64,000 nt of DNA from Streptomyces sp. B1I3 (lineage in GTDB: Bacteria > Actinomycetota > Actinomycetes > Streptomycetales > Streptomycetaceae): assembly GCF_030816615.1 (NCBI RefSeq), contig NZ_JAUSYD010000001.1, forward strand, positions 6,346,501 to 6,410,500, written 5' to 3'. The notes below the pieces were generated by a model that saw nothing but the letters and a program-made list of their open reading frames with translations, was not told where the DNA came from and did not search any database. Position numbers and translations under genes: made by a program. Every line of letters starts with the position of its first letter. The first letter of the stretch is position 1. Positions 50,055 to 58,723 of the stretch are shown here, one piece after another.

Positions 50055-51413
50055 TCATCCCATCGGCGTGTGCGCCCGCAGCAACCGCTCGTACTCCTGC
50101 CGCGTGACCGGCAGTACCGTGCCGTGGCGGGCGCCCGCCGGGAGGGAGTAGTCGGTGGCCATCGTCCACCGCCCCGAATCGAGATCGGTGCTCTCGAAGG
50201 GGACATAGCCCCGCCCGCCGAACTCGTCGATGAGCAGGTACCACTTCGCCTCGGTGCCGGACGCGAAGACCGCGGGTCCCTCACCACGCTCGACCGCGCC
50301 CTTCCCGACGCAGTCGGCGACGAAGTCGTAGGCCCCTGAGGTCAGCTCCCGCGACTTCTCCACGGTGATGAACTTGGAACAGGGCGTGTCCGACGAGGGG
50401 TTCCGCTCGTCCTTCGTGAACCGGTAGTAGCTGCCGTCGTGGCGGATCACGGTCGAGTCGATCACCGAATAGCCGGGGTCGTGCCACACGGCCGGCTCGC
50501 TGAAGGTGCGGAAGTCGCGTGTGGTCGCGTACATCATCTTGTTGTAGGTGCTGCCGGTGTGCCCCGGGTCGTCGGCCGCGTAGAGCTTCGAGGCCCAGAA
50601 GACGACGTACGAGCCGAGCTCCTCGTCGTAGTACGCCTCCGGCGCCCAGGCGTTTCCGGCGGTCCGCGGTGCCACCTCGACCAGGCGCTGATCCGTCCAG
50701 TGCACCAGGTCCGTCGACTCCCAGACCATGACGGACCGGCTGCCGGTGCGCTGCACCTGGTCCCAGCTACCGCCGCTTCCCCCGTACATCCGCAGGTCGG
50801 TGGCGATCTGGAAGAACCTGTCGCCCTCGGGGGAGCGGATGACGAACGGGTCGCGCAGCCCACCGGTGCCGAGCTCCGAGGTGAGCACCGGTTGGCCGCC
50901 GTTCAGCTCCTGCCAGTGCAGCGCGTCGTCGCCCCGGCTGAGCGCCATCCGGATCTGCTCCCCGTCCGCGGTCCCCTCGCCGGTGAAGTAGCTCATGGCG
51001 TAGGCGGCGAACGGCTGCTTCCGCGGCAGCTCGCGCACCGACGCGGTGAAGGCCCGGGTCGCGACGGCCCGGCCGCGGGTGTCGGTCGCGGTCAGCCGCA
51101 CCCTCTCCGGGCCCTTCCCCCGCGCCGGGCGGTGCACGACGCCGGCCGGACCGATGACGGCGGGCCTGGAGGAAGCCCAGGTCACGGCCGTGCCGAGGGC
51201 CCCGGCGGCCGGCAGTGTCAGATTGCCCCGTACGTCGTCGAGCCCGTGCACCGTGAGCTCGGCGGCGGCCCGGGTGGTGGCGCGGACATCACCGGCTCCC
51301 ACGGACCCGGTGCCCGGCGCTCCGGCGTGCGCGGAGCCGCCCGGCAGGGCGAGCAGGCCGAGGACCAGTGACAGGACGGGGACCAGGGCCTTCCGCATGA
51401 GGAGTGGACGCAT
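50055..51413 (-). CDS. Secreted GH43-like glycosidase with bacterial Ig domain
   Basis: A 452-residue secreted protein. Signal peptide to about 30 (MRKALVPVLSLVLGLLALPGGSAHA). Residues about 52-125 form an atrophied bacterial Ig domain (VTWASSRPAVIGPAGVVHRPARGKGPERVRLTATD). Then comes a five-blade GH43 propeller with probable catalytic Asp in LRDPFVIR, second Asp in YSVIDSTVIR, and acid Glu in ERGEGPAVF. These enzymes act on arabinan or arabinoxylan side chains. Start ATG 51413 with GGGAGAG upstream. A palindrome (51431-51446) sits 18-33 bases before it and is shared with the GH51 gene at 53974. Confidence 0.85.
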   Translation of the reverse strand: MRPLLMRKALVPVLSLVLGLLALPGGSAHAGAPGTGSVGAGDVRATTRAAAELTVHGLDDVRGNLTLPAAGALGTAVTWASSRPAVIGPAGVVHRPARGKGPERVRLTATDTRGRAVATRAFTASVRELPRKQPFAAYAMSYFTGEGTADGEQIRMALSRGDDALHWQELNGGQPVLTSELGTGGLRDPFVIRSPEGDRFFQIATDLRMYGGSGGSWDQVQRTGSRSVMVWESTDLVHWTDQRLVEVAPRTAGNAWAPEAYYDEELGSYVVFWASKLYAADDPGHTGSTYNKMMYATTRDFRTFSEPAVWHDPGYSVIDSTVIRHDGSYYRFTKDERNPSSDTPCSKFITVEKSRELTSGAYDFVADCVGKGAVERGEGPAVFASGTEAKWYLLIDEFGGRGYVPFESTDLDSGRWTMATDYSLPAGARHGTVLPVTRQEYERLLRAHTPMG

Positions 51414-51430
51414 GACTCTCCCGACATCGC

Positions 51431-51446
51431 GTTCGGTATACCGGAC
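51431..51446. promoter_or_regulatory. Operator GTCCGRTATAYCGAAC, copy 1
   Basis: On the plus strand GTTCGGTATACCGGAC, a near-perfect palindrome with core CGGTATACCG. The reverse complement differs from the GH51 copy at 53939-53954 in only two of 16 bases. It lies 18-33 bases upstream of the minus-strand GH43 start. Confidence 0.72.
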
Positions 51447-51560
51447 GTTGTTCGTGAAATCGGCCCGACGCTAAGGGGGCCGGCGCAGGGCGTCAAGCGT
51501 CTCGACGAAAGTGCCCGTTCCGTAGAAAGCGCTTGCCGGAGGCGCTAGGGTCTCTGCCCG

Positions 51561-51574
51561 TTGAATCCATTCAA
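51561..51574. promoter_or_regulatory. Perfect palindrome TTGAAT-CC-ATTCAA before the acetylesterase
   Basis: Six-base perfect arms with a two-base spacer, ending 16 bases before ATG 51591 and just before the ribosome-binding site ACGGAGGAG. A possible operator or translation-blocking RNA hairpin. A separate AAGCGCTT palindrome of LacI-operator style lies upstream at 51527-51534. Confidence 0.5.
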
Positions 51575-51590
51575 TACGGAGGAGTCCGCC

Positions 51591-52667
51591 ATGCGCCGAA
51601 CCGGTACCGCGTTACTGGCAGCCCGTGCCACCGTCGCAGCCCTGACCGCCGTGGCCGCCCTGACCGCCGTCGCCGCAGTGCCGGCCCGGGCGCAGGGCCG
51701 CGTCCCCGGCGGGAACGGCCTCGGCCACTGCACCGGCACCGCCCCCGTCGTCTGCCACCTCGACGTCGCCCCCGGGACCTATCGCGTCCGGGTCCTGCTC
51801 GGAGGGGGTGCTGGAGCGGGCGCCACCGCCGTCACCGCCGAGACCCGCAGGGCGATGCTCGCCGAGACGCCGAACGCCGCGGGCGAGACGGTCCGGCGCG
51901 GCTTCACCGTGGACGTCCGCGATCCCGAGGGCGAGCCCACCGGGGCCACCGGCAACCCCGGCCTCGACCTCGCCTTCGGAGGAACGGCCCCACAGCTCGC
52001 CGCCCTCCAGGTCGAACGCGTCCGTACGCCGCAGATCCTGCTCGCGGGCGACTCCACCGTCTGCGACCAGGCCGGCGAACCGTACACGGGCTGGGGGCAG
52101 CGGCTCCCGCAGTACCTCACCGAGCGGGTGTCCGTCGCCAACTACGCGGACTCCGGCGAGGGTTCACAGTCGTTCCGGGACAACCCGGCGCTCTTCCCCG
52201 CCCTGCGCTCCCGCATCCACCGCGGAGACCTCGTCCTCGTCCAGCTCGCCCACAACGACAAGCAGACCGACCGCGACACCTACCGGGCCAACCTCACGGC
52301 GATGATCGAGGGCGTACGCGCCGAGGGTGGCAGGCCCGTCCTCGTCACCCCGATCGTCCGCCGCTGGTTCAACCCCGACGGCACGCTGGACAACGGCACC
52401 GCGCTGCTCGTCAACGGCCTGGGCGTGGACCTGCCCGCCGAGGTGCGCGGCCTCGCCGCCGAGCAGGGCACCCCCCTCGTCGACCTCACGGCCCTGACCA
52501 GGGCCAGGGTCGAGGAGCTCGGCCCCGAAGGGTCCAAGGCCCTCTACCTCTACGACGAGAAGCGCGACAACACCCACACCTCGGTGCGCGGAGCCACCGA
52601 GTACGCCGCGCTCGTCCTCGGCGAACTGCGGGCTCAGAAGCTGCTCCCGTCGCGCTCGTTCCGCTGA
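51591..52667 (+). CDS. Secreted rhamnogalacturonan acetylesterase (SGNH/CE12-like)
   Basis: A 358-residue secreted hydrolase. Signal peptide to about residue 35 (ends VPARAQ). A beta-rich N-terminal domain (about 45-140: CHLDVAPGTYRVRVLLGG; GFTVDVRDPEGEPTGAT) precedes the SGNH esterase domain. Block I is LAGDSTVCDQ (Ser155), block III LVQLAHNDKQTD (Asn), and block V DNTHTSVRGA (Asp/His). CE12 esterases remove acetyl groups from rhamnogalacturonan I, giving access for arabinan-degrading enzymes encoded next to it. Start ATG 51591 with GGAGGAG. Confidence 0.88.
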   Translation: MRRTGTALLAARATVAALTAVAALTAVAAVPARAQGRVPGGNGLGHCTGTAPVVCHLDVAPGTYRVRVLLGGGAGAGATAVTAETRRAMLAETPNAAGETVRRGFTVDVRDPEGEPTGATGNPGLDLAFGGTAPQLAALQVERVRTPQILLAGDSTVCDQAGEPYTGWGQRLPQYLTERVSVANYADSGEGSQSFRDNPALFPALRSRIHRGDLVLVQLAHNDKQTDRDTYRANLTAMIEGVRAEGGRPVLVTPIVRRWFNPDGTLDNGTALLVNGLGVDLPAEVRGLAAEQGTPLVDLTALTRARVEELGPEGSKALYLYDEKRDNTHTSVRGATEYAALVLGELRAQKLLPSRSFR

Positions 52668-52783
52668 ATCCGTCTTCGGTCGAACCGCGACCGCTGAATC
52701 CGTTCCCGGTCGAACCGCGACCGCAGAATCCGTTCCCCGGTCGAGCCGCGACCGCTGAATCCGTTCCCGGCCGGAATGCGACC
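52663..52783 (+). repeat. Four ~30-bp tandem repeats, each with a short hairpin
   Basis: Units start at 52663, 52693, 52723 and 52754 (30, 30, 31, 30 bases), of the form gctgaatccgttcccggtcg followed by aaccgcgacc. The first unit contains the acetylesterase stop codon. Units 1 and 2 can fold CGGTCG-aaccg-CGACCG (six-bp stem, five-base loop); units 3 and 4 are more diverged. They lie between the acetylesterase and GH43 genes, on the presumed common transcript. Confidence 0.8.
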
Positions 52784-52816
52784 GGGAACCCCGTTGCCAC
52801 GCGAGAGGTGATAACC

Positions 52817-53857
52817 GTGAGTCGAGCCGAAGTGCCCAACCGCAGAACCGTGCTCAGGGGTGCCCTGGCCGCAGGGGCCCTCACCGCCGTACCCGCCACC
52901 GCCGCCCAGGCCGCGGCGCCGCGAGCCCCGTACCGCAACCCGCTGGTCGAGCAGCGCGCCGACCCGCACATCACGCGGCACACCGACGGCCGCTACCACT
53001 TCACCGCCACCGTCCCCGAGTACGACCGGATCATCCTGCGTTCCTCCCGTACCCTCCGCGGTCTGGGCACCGCCGAGGAGTCGGTGATCTGGACCAGGCA
53101 CACCACCGGCGACATGGCCGCCCACATCTGGGCGCCGGAACTCCACCACATCCGCGGCAGGTGGTACGTCTACTTCGCCGCGGCCCCTGCCGACGACATC
53201 TGGAAGATACGTATCTGGGTGCTGGAGAACGCGAGCCCCGACCCTCACCGCGGCAGCTGGACCGAGAAGGGGCAAATCGCCACGGCCTGGGACACCTTCT
53301 CCCTCGACGCCCACACCTTCACCCACGGCGGCGACCGCTACCTCGCCTGGGCCCAGCACGAGCCCGGACTGGACAACAACACCGGGATCTTCCTCTCCCG
53401 GATGGCGGACCCCTGGACCCTCACGGGGCCCCAGGTCCGCCTCAGCACGCCCGAGTACGACTGGGAATGCGTGGGCTTCAAGGTCAACGAGGGTGCCGCG
53501 GTCATCAAGCGGAACGGCCGCGTCTTCATGACGTACTCCGCGAGCGCGACGGACGCCAACTACTGCATGGGCCTGCTCAGCGCGGACGCCCGCAGCGACC
53601 TGATGGACCCGGCTTCCTGGGTCAAGTCTCCGGAGCCCGTCTTCGCCGGCAGCGAGGAGACGGGCCAGTACGGCACCGGCCACAACTGTTTCACCGTCGC
53701 GGAGGACGGCCGCACGGATGTGCTCGTCTACCACGCCAGGCCGTACAAGGAGATCACCGGCGACCCTCTGCACGATCCCAACCGGCACACCCGCATCCAG
53801 CGGTTCGGCTGGCGGCCGGACGGCACACCGGACTTCGGCGTCCCGGTGCGCTCCTGA
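52817..53857 (+). CDS. Secreted GH43 glycosidase (alpha-L-arabinofuranosidase type)
   Basis: A 346-residue protein with a twin-arginine-like signal (NRRTVLRGALAAGALTAVPATAAQAA). Catalytic GH43 elements: Asp49 in QRADPHITRH (general base), the Asp in TFSLDAHTF (pKa modulator), WAPELHHI, and the Glu of VGFKVNEGAAVI (general acid). It ends with the typical RIQRFGWRPDGTPDFGVPV, shared by many GH43 arabinofuranosidases. GTG 52817 follows GAGAGGTG; the in-frame GTG at 52808 is an alternative. It is probably co-transcribed with the acetylesterase across the 30-bp repeats. Confidence 0.88.
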   Translation: MSRAEVPNRRTVLRGALAAGALTAVPATAAQAAAPRAPYRNPLVEQRADPHITRHTDGRYHFTATVPEYDRIILRSSRTLRGLGTAEESVIWTRHTTGDMAAHIWAPELHHIRGRWYVYFAAAPADDIWKIRIWVLENASPDPHRGSWTEKGQIATAWDTFSLDAHTFTHGGDRYLAWAQHEPGLDNNTGIFLSRMADPWTLTGPQVRLSTPEYDWECVGFKVNEGAAVIKRNGRVFMTYSASATDANYCMGLLSADARSDLMDPASWVKSPEPVFAGSEETGQYGTGHNCFTVAEDGRTDVLVYHARPYKEITGDPLHDPNRHTRIQRFGWRPDGTPDFGVPVRS

Positions 53858-53938
53858 GGGGCCGTCCCGGCCGGTTCCGGCGAGGGCGTTGACGCACGGC
53901 CCCGCCCTGCCTATCTTTCGTTCGAAGTTCTGGGCAGC

Positions 53939-53954
53939 GTCCGATATATCGAAC
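53939..53954. promoter_or_regulatory. Operator GTCCGRTATAYCGAAC, copy 2
   Basis: GTCCGATATATCGAAC, a palindrome with core CGATATATCG, lies 20-35 bases upstream of the GH51 start. It matches the GH43-linked copy (51431-51446, reversed) at 14 of 16 bases. An extra half-site GTTCGAA lies at 53920-53926. Confidence 0.75.
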
Positions 53955-53973
53955 ATTTAACCCTGGAGCGTCC

Positions 53974-56526
53974 ATGCCGCACCCGCACCTGTGGCCGAGA
54001 CTCACCGTCCCGGTCGTCGCCCTCCTGCTCGGCACGCTGGTGGCAGCACCCACCCGCGCAGCCGACGGCCCACCCGTGGCGGAGGCGACCGACTACTCCC
54101 TCACCGTCCACCCCGAGCGCACGGGCCCCGCCATCAGCGCGTCGATGTACGGCGTCTTCTACGAGGACATCAACCACGCGGCGGACGGCGGTCTCTACGC
54201 CGAGCTCGTCCAGAACCGCTCCTTCGAGTACGACCGCGCCGACAACGCCGCGTACTCACCCATGACCGCCTGGAGCGAAGCCGCCGTGGCGGGCGGCACG
54301 GGACACGCCGTGACCGTCGACGACGAGCAGCGCCTCGGCGAACGCAACCGGCGCTACCTGCGCCTCGACCTCGCCGGGACGGGAGAACGCGGGGCCGGCT
54401 TCGGCGTCAGCAACTCCGGCTACAACCAGGGCCTGACCCTGCGCAAGGGCGAGCGCTACGACTTCTCCGTCTGGGCCCGCACGGACCGTCCCGCGGGGAC
54501 CGCCCTGACCGTCGGCGCCACCACGGCGGACGGCACCGCGCTCGCGACGCCGCTGCGCGTCACGGCCCGAGGCGACCGCTGGAAGAAGTACACCGGCACG
54601 TTCACCGCCCGCACCTCGGCTGCGGACGGCCGGCTGACCGTCACGGCGGGCGGCAGCGGCACCGTACGGCTCGACATGATCTCGCTCTTCCCCCACGACA
54701 CGTACAAGGGCCGGGCCAACGGCCTGCGCAAGGACCTCGCGGAGAAGACCGCCGCGCTCGACCCGGGCTTCCTGCGCTTCCCCGGCGGCTGTCTCGTCAA
54801 CACCGGCAGCCACGAGGCCTACGAGGCACCCGGCTGGGAGCGGAAGCGCTCCTACCAGTGGAAGGAGACCATCGGACCGGTCGAGCAGCGCCCCGTCAAC
54901 GCCAACTTCTGGGGCTACAACCAGACCTACGGCCTCGGCTACTACGAGTACTTCCAGTTCGCCGAGGACATCGGGGCGATGGCCCTGCCGGTCGTGCCCG
55001 CCCTCGTCACCGGATGCGGCCAGAACAAGGCGACCGACGACCCCGCCCTGCTGCGCCGGCACATCCAGGACACCCTCGACCTGATCGAGTTCGCCAACGG
55101 CCCGGCCGGCTCCACCTGGGGCGCGAAACGGGCCGCGATGGGCCACCGCGCGCCGTTCGGACTCACCCACATCGAGGTCGGCAACGAGGAGAACCTCCCC
55201 GAGGAGTTCCTCGCCCGCTTCACGGAGTTCCGCACGGCCATCGAGGCCCGGTACCCGGACATCACCGTCATCAGCAACTCCGGCCCGGACGACAGCGGCA
55301 GCACCTTCGACCGCGCCTGGCAGCTCAACCGCGACGCGGGCGTCGCCATGGTGGACGAGCACTACTACAACAGCCCGCAGTGGTTCCTGGAGAACAACGG
55401 GCGTTACGACACCTACGACCGCAAGGGCCCGAAGGTGTTCCTCGGCGAATACGCCTCGCTCGGCAACCGCTTCTCCAACGCCCTCGCAGAAGCCGCCTAC
55501 ATGACGGGCCTGGAACGCAACGCCGACGTCGTGGAGCTCGCCTCCTACGCCCCGCTGTACGCGGACACGAACGACGCCCAGTGGCGGCCGGACATGATCT
55601 GGTTCGACAACGAGCGGTCGTGGGGATCGGCGAACTACGAGGTCCAGAAGCTCTTCATGAACAACGTCGGCGACCGTGTCGTCCCGAGCACCGCTTCCCC
55701 GACGCCCGCCACCACCGCGCCGATCACCGGCGCCGTCGGCCTGTCGACATGGGCCACCAGCGCCGCGTACGACGACGTCGAGGTCACGGGCCAGGACGGC
55801 GCACAACTGCTGAGCGACGACTTCTCCGGCGGGGACGCGCAGTGGACGAAGGCGGCGGGCCGTGGCACCTGGGCCGTCCAGGACGGGGCCTACGTCCAGT
55901 CCGACGAGAGCGCGGAGGACACCCTGGTCACGGCAGGGGACGCCGGCTGGCAGAACTACGACCTCAAGGTCAAGGCCACGAAGAAGGCCGGTAAGGAGGG
56001 CTTCCTCGTCGCCTTCGGGGTCAGGGACACCGGCAACAAGTACTGGTGGAACCTCGGCGGCTGGAACAACACCCGCTCCGCGGTGGAGAAGACCGTGGAC
56101 GGCGCCAACCAGACGATGACCGAGGACGCCACCCGGATCGAGACGGGGCGTACGTACGACCTCGAGATCCGGGTACGCGGCCGGCAGGTCGCGCTGCTCC
56201 TCGACGGGAAGCAGTGGGGCGCCTTCACCGACGACAAGCCGGCCGAGCCCTTCCGCCAGGTGGTCACCGAGGACAAGGCCACCGGCGAGCTCGTGGTCAA
56301 AGTGGTCAATGCCCAGGCGTCGGACACCAGGACCCGGATCGACCTGGGGGCGAAGCCCGGCTCACCGGTCGCCCGCCTGACCACGCTCCAGGCGGCTCCG
56401 GACGCCGTGAACACCGCGGAGGACCGGCCGGTGGCTCCTCGGAGATCGACCCTGCGCGTCGACGGACGTGTGCTCACCCATACGTTCCCGGCGCACTCCG
56501 TGACCTTCCTGCGCATCAAGGAGTAG
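53974..56526 (+). CDS. Secreted GH51 alpha-L-arabinofuranosidase with CBM-like modules
   Basis: An 850-residue secreted enzyme that frees arabinose from arabinan/arabinoxylan. Signal peptide to about 29. The GH51 N-strand (ISASMYGVFYEDINHAADGGLYAELVQNRSFEYD) is followed by an inserted carbohydrate-binding-like beta domain (about 95-250). The catalytic barrel has acid/base Glu405 in VGNEEN and nucleophile Glu492 in FLGEYAS. Between barrel and C-terminal beta domain is a laminin-G-like insert (about 610-790: DDFSGGDAQWTKAAGRGTW). Most GH51 enzymes are about 500 residues, so this is the large multi-domain type. A strong terminator follows. The palindrome upstream is shared with GH43. Confidence 0.92.
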   Translation: MPHPHLWPRLTVPVVALLLGTLVAAPTRAADGPPVAEATDYSLTVHPERTGPAISASMYGVFYEDINHAADGGLYAELVQNRSFEYDRADNAAYSPMTAWSEAAVAGGTGHAVTVDDEQRLGERNRRYLRLDLAGTGERGAGFGVSNSGYNQGLTLRKGERYDFSVWARTDRPAGTALTVGATTADGTALATPLRVTARGDRWKKYTGTFTARTSAADGRLTVTAGGSGTVRLDMISLFPHDTYKGRANGLRKDLAEKTAALDPGFLRFPGGCLVNTGSHEAYEAPGWERKRSYQWKETIGPVEQRPVNANFWGYNQTYGLGYYEYFQFAEDIGAMALPVVPALVTGCGQNKATDDPALLRRHIQDTLDLIEFANGPAGSTWGAKRAAMGHRAPFGLTHIEVGNEENLPEEFLARFTEFRTAIEARYPDITVISNSGPDDSGSTFDRAWQLNRDAGVAMVDEHYYNSPQWFLENNGRYDTYDRKGPKVFLGEYASLGNRFSNALAEAAYMTGLERNADVVELASYAPLYADTNDAQWRPDMIWFDNERSWGSANYEVQKLFMNNVGDRVVPSTASPTPATTAPITGAVGLSTWATSAAYDDVEVTGQDGAQLLSDDFSGGDAQWTKAAGRGTWAVQDGAYVQSDESAEDTLVTAGDAGWQNYDLKVKATKKAGKEGFLVAFGVRDTGNKYWWNLGGWNNTRSAVEKTVDGANQTMTEDATRIETGRTYDLEIRVRGRQVALLLDGKQWGAFTDDKPAEPFRQVVTEDKATGELVVKVVNAQASDTRTRIDLGAKPGSPVARLTTLQAAPDAVNTAEDRPVAPRRSTLRVDGRVLTHTFPAHSVTFLRIKE

Positions 56527-56538
56527 GGCGGGAAAAGC

Positions 56539-56568
56539 AAAAACCCCCAGGGCGACCTGGGGGTTTTT
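56539..56568 (+). terminator. Strong rho-independent terminator after the GH51 gene
   Basis: A perfect 13-bp stem (AAAAACCCCCAGG with CCTGGGGGTTTTT) and four-base loop, ending in five T. It begins 12 bases after the GH51 stop and also lies just past the tRNA-Leu gene on the opposite strand, so it can end transcription from both sides. Confidence 0.92.
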
Positions 56569-56571
56569 CGC

Positions 56572-56659
56572 TGGTGTCCGAGGGGGGACTTGAACCCCCA
56601 CGCCCGATAAAGGGCACTAGCACCTCAAGCTAGCGCGTCTGCCATTCCGCCACCCGGAC
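56572..56659 (-). tRNA. tRNA-Leu, anticodon GAG
   Basis: Minus-strand cloverleaf from 56659. The acceptor stem is GTCCGGG paired with CTCGGAC (one G-T pair), with discriminator A and encoded CCA at the 3' end (56572-56574). The D-arm carries GGCGGAATGGCAGAC. The anticodon stem is CTAGC/GCTAG with loop TTGAGGT, giving anticodon GAG (reads CUC/CUU). There is a long class II variable arm (tgccctttatcgggcg), and the T-arm is GGGGGTTCAAGTCCCCC. The long variable arm confirms leucine. Confidence 0.97.
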
Positions 56660-56854
56660 AAGGTGTCTGTCTCGCGGGCCCCTGGCCCGTTCCGACGTGG
56701 AAAACCATAGCAAACATTCAGGGGTGCTCGATCACGCCCCAGATGACGCCCAGGCTCGTGAACGGCGCATGACGGGGCGCGGCCGGTCTTGGGTGCGCGG
56801 GGCGGGCGCGCGAGGATGAGGGGGAGCACCACCGCGACAGTGGGAGGAAACAGC

Positions 56855-58189
56855 ATGAGCGAGGCCGACGCGGCCCGGACCGGCATCGGTGAGTCCGCCG
56901 AGAAAGAGGTCGTCGACCTCTGCCGTGACCTGATCCGGATCGACACCAGCAATTACGGCGACCACTCCGGACCCGGGGAGAGGATCGCCGCCGAGTACAT
57001 CGCCGAGAAGCTCGCCGAGGTCGGGCTGGAGCCGAAGATCATCGAGTCCCACAAGGGCCGGGCCTCCACCGTGGCCCGGATCGAGGGCGAGGACCCCTCC
57101 AAGCCCGCGCTGCTGATCCACGGGCACACCGACGTGGTGCCGGCCAACGCGGCGGACTGGACCCACGACCCGTTCTCCGGGGAGATCGCGGACGGCTGCG
57201 TGTGGGGTCGCGGCGCGGTCGACATGAAGGACATGGACGCCATGACCCTGGCGGTCGTCCGTGACCGGATGCGCAGCGGCCGCAAGCCCCCGCGCGACAT
57301 CGTGCTGGCCTTCCTCGCCGACGAGGAGGCGGGCGGCACGTACGGCGCACGCCATCTCGTGGACCACCACCGGGACCTCTTCGACGGGGTGACCGAGGCG
57401 ATCGGCGAGGTCGGCGGCTTCTCGTTCACCGTCAACGAGAACCTGCGCCTCTACCTGGTGGAGACCGCGCAGAAGGGCATGCACTGGATGCGGCTCACCG
57501 TGGACGGCACCGCCGGGCACGGCTCGATGACCAACGACGACAACGCGATCACCGAGCTCTGCGAGGCCGTCGGCCGGCTGGGCCGCCACACCTGGCCGGT
57601 GCGGATGACCAAGACCGTACGGTCCTTCCTCGACGAGCTGTCCGACGCCCTGGGCACCCCGCTCGACCCGGAGGACATGGAGGCGACGCTCGCCAAGCTC
57701 GGCGGGATCGCCAAGATGATCGGCGCCACCCTGCGCAACTCCGCGGCGCCCACCATGCTCGGCGCCGGTTACAAGGTGAACGTGATCCCAGGACAGGCCA
57801 CCGCGCACGTGGACGGGCGCTTCCTGCCCGGCCACGAGGACGAGTTCCTGGCCGACCTCGACCGCATTCTCGGTCCGCGCGTGAAGCGGGAGGACGTGCA
57901 CGGTGACAAGGCCCTGGAGACCACCTTCGACGGCTCCCTCGTGGACGCCATGCAACTGGCGCTGAAGGCCGAGGACCCGATCGCCCGCGCAGTGCCCTAC
58001 ATGCTCTCCGGCGGTACCGACGCGAAGTCGTTCGACGACCTCGGCATCCGCTGCTTCGGTTTCGCCCCGCTCAAGCTGCCGCCGGAGCTGGACTTCGCCG
58101 GGATGTTCCACGGGGTGGACGAGCGGGTGCCGGTGGACGGCCTGACCTTCGGTGCACGGGTGCTCGACCGGTTCATCGACCACGCGTGA
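56855..58189 (+). CDS. M20-family metallopeptidase
   Basis: A 444-residue cytoplasmic zinc peptidase of the ArgE/DapE/CPG2 fold. Metal ligands are visible in order: HGHTDVVP (His), GRGAVDMKDMDA (Asp), ADEEAGGTYG (catalytic Glu and ligand Glu), and MLSGGTDAKSF with FHGVDERV near the C-terminus. The dimerisation domain begins at KGMHWMRLTVDGTAGHGSM. Substrate options include N-acyl amino acids or dipeptides; not decided by the sequence. Start ATG 56855 with GGAGGAAA. It is upstream of the chaplin genes but with its own promoter gap. Confidence 0.92.
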   Translation: MSEADAARTGIGESAEKEVVDLCRDLIRIDTSNYGDHSGPGERIAAEYIAEKLAEVGLEPKIIESHKGRASTVARIEGEDPSKPALLIHGHTDVVPANAADWTHDPFSGEIADGCVWGRGAVDMKDMDAMTLAVVRDRMRSGRKPPRDIVLAFLADEEAGGTYGARHLVDHHRDLFDGVTEAIGEVGGFSFTVNENLRLYLVETAQKGMHWMRLTVDGTAGHGSMTNDDNAITELCEAVGRLGRHTWPVRMTKTVRSFLDELSDALGTPLDPEDMEATLAKLGGIAKMIGATLRNSAAPTMLGAGYKVNVIPGQATAHVDGRFLPGHEDEFLADLDRILGPRVKREDVHGDKALETTFDGSLVDAMQLALKAEDPIARAVPYMLSGGTDAKSFDDLGIRCFGFAPLKLPPELDFAGMFHGVDERVPVDGLTFGARVLDRFIDHA

Positions 58190-58308
58190 ACGGGCGGCCA
58201 CGTCCGCCACTTTCCGTACCGGAATTCGCCAGCGCGTGCGACGTGACTGGAAAGGGTGAAAGGCGTCGCGCACTCGTAGCCCCGCCATCCCCTCCTCGTT
58301 ACAGGTGA

Positions 58309-58331
58309 TGCGGTCCGCGGCTGGGACCGCA
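58309..58331 (+). promoter_or_regulatory. Hairpin in the chaplin 5' leader
   Basis: TGCGGTCC (58309-58316) and GGACCGCA (58324-58331) pair perfectly around a seven-base loop. The hairpin ends ten bases before the AGGAGGA ribosome site of the short chaplin gene, so it would be part of the mRNA leader. Confidence 0.55.
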
Positions 58332-58351
58332 CTTGTCAACCAGGAGGAATT

Positions 58352-58585
58352 ATGATCAAGAAGGTCGTCGCAATCGCGGCAGCTACCGGTGGTCTCGTGC
58401 TCGCGGGTGCGGGTATGGCGTCCGCCGACGCCGGTGCCCAGGGTGCCGCCATCGGCAGCCCCGGCGTGCTCTCGGGCAACGTCATTCAGGTGCCGGTCCA
58501 CATTCCGGTGAACGTGTGCGGCAACACGATCAACGTGATCGGGCTGCTGAACCCCGCCTTCGGCAACGTCTGCATCAACGACTGA
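58352..58585 (+). CDS. chpH: Short chaplin (ChpH-like hydrophobic aerial-hypha surfactant)
   Basis: A 77-residue secreted protein. Signal peptide of 25 residues (MIKKVVAIAAATGGLVLAGAGMASA), mature chain of 52 residues with one chaplin domain: GSPGVLSGNVIQVPVHIPVNVCGNTINVIGLLNPAFGNVCIND. The two cysteines 20 residues apart form the conserved disulfide. Chaplins assemble into amyloid-like fibrils at the surface of aerial hyphae and spores. Start ATG 58352 with AGGAGGA. It lies upstream of a long chaplin in the same direction, an arrangement like chpH-chpC of S. coelicolor, from memory. Confidence 0.93.
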   Translation: MIKKVVAIAAATGGLVLAGAGMASADAGAQGAAIGSPGVLSGNVIQVPVHIPVNVCGNTINVIGLLNPAFGNVCIND

Positions 58586-58723
58586 CGTTGCGAAGTCAAC
58601 CCGTAAGGGTGTGAGTCCGGTCGGCCCCGGAGTGCGCGCCATGCACTCCGGGGCCGCTGGGCATTCGGCCCCCGCACGGTGGTGTCGGGGCATTTCGGCA
58701 GGCAGAAGGCAGGAAAGCAACCT

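Noticed and set aside
51527-51536. AAGCGCTTGC here is shared with the operators at 4895 and 6234, suggesting the same regulator.
   Set aside because: Only the 10-base core agrees; flanking bases differ and the gene context is carbohydrate use. A LacI-type site or chance is more likely.
52663-52783. Possible CRISPR array.
   Set aside because: The ~30-bp repeats are contiguous with no unique spacers, and no cas gene is in the window.
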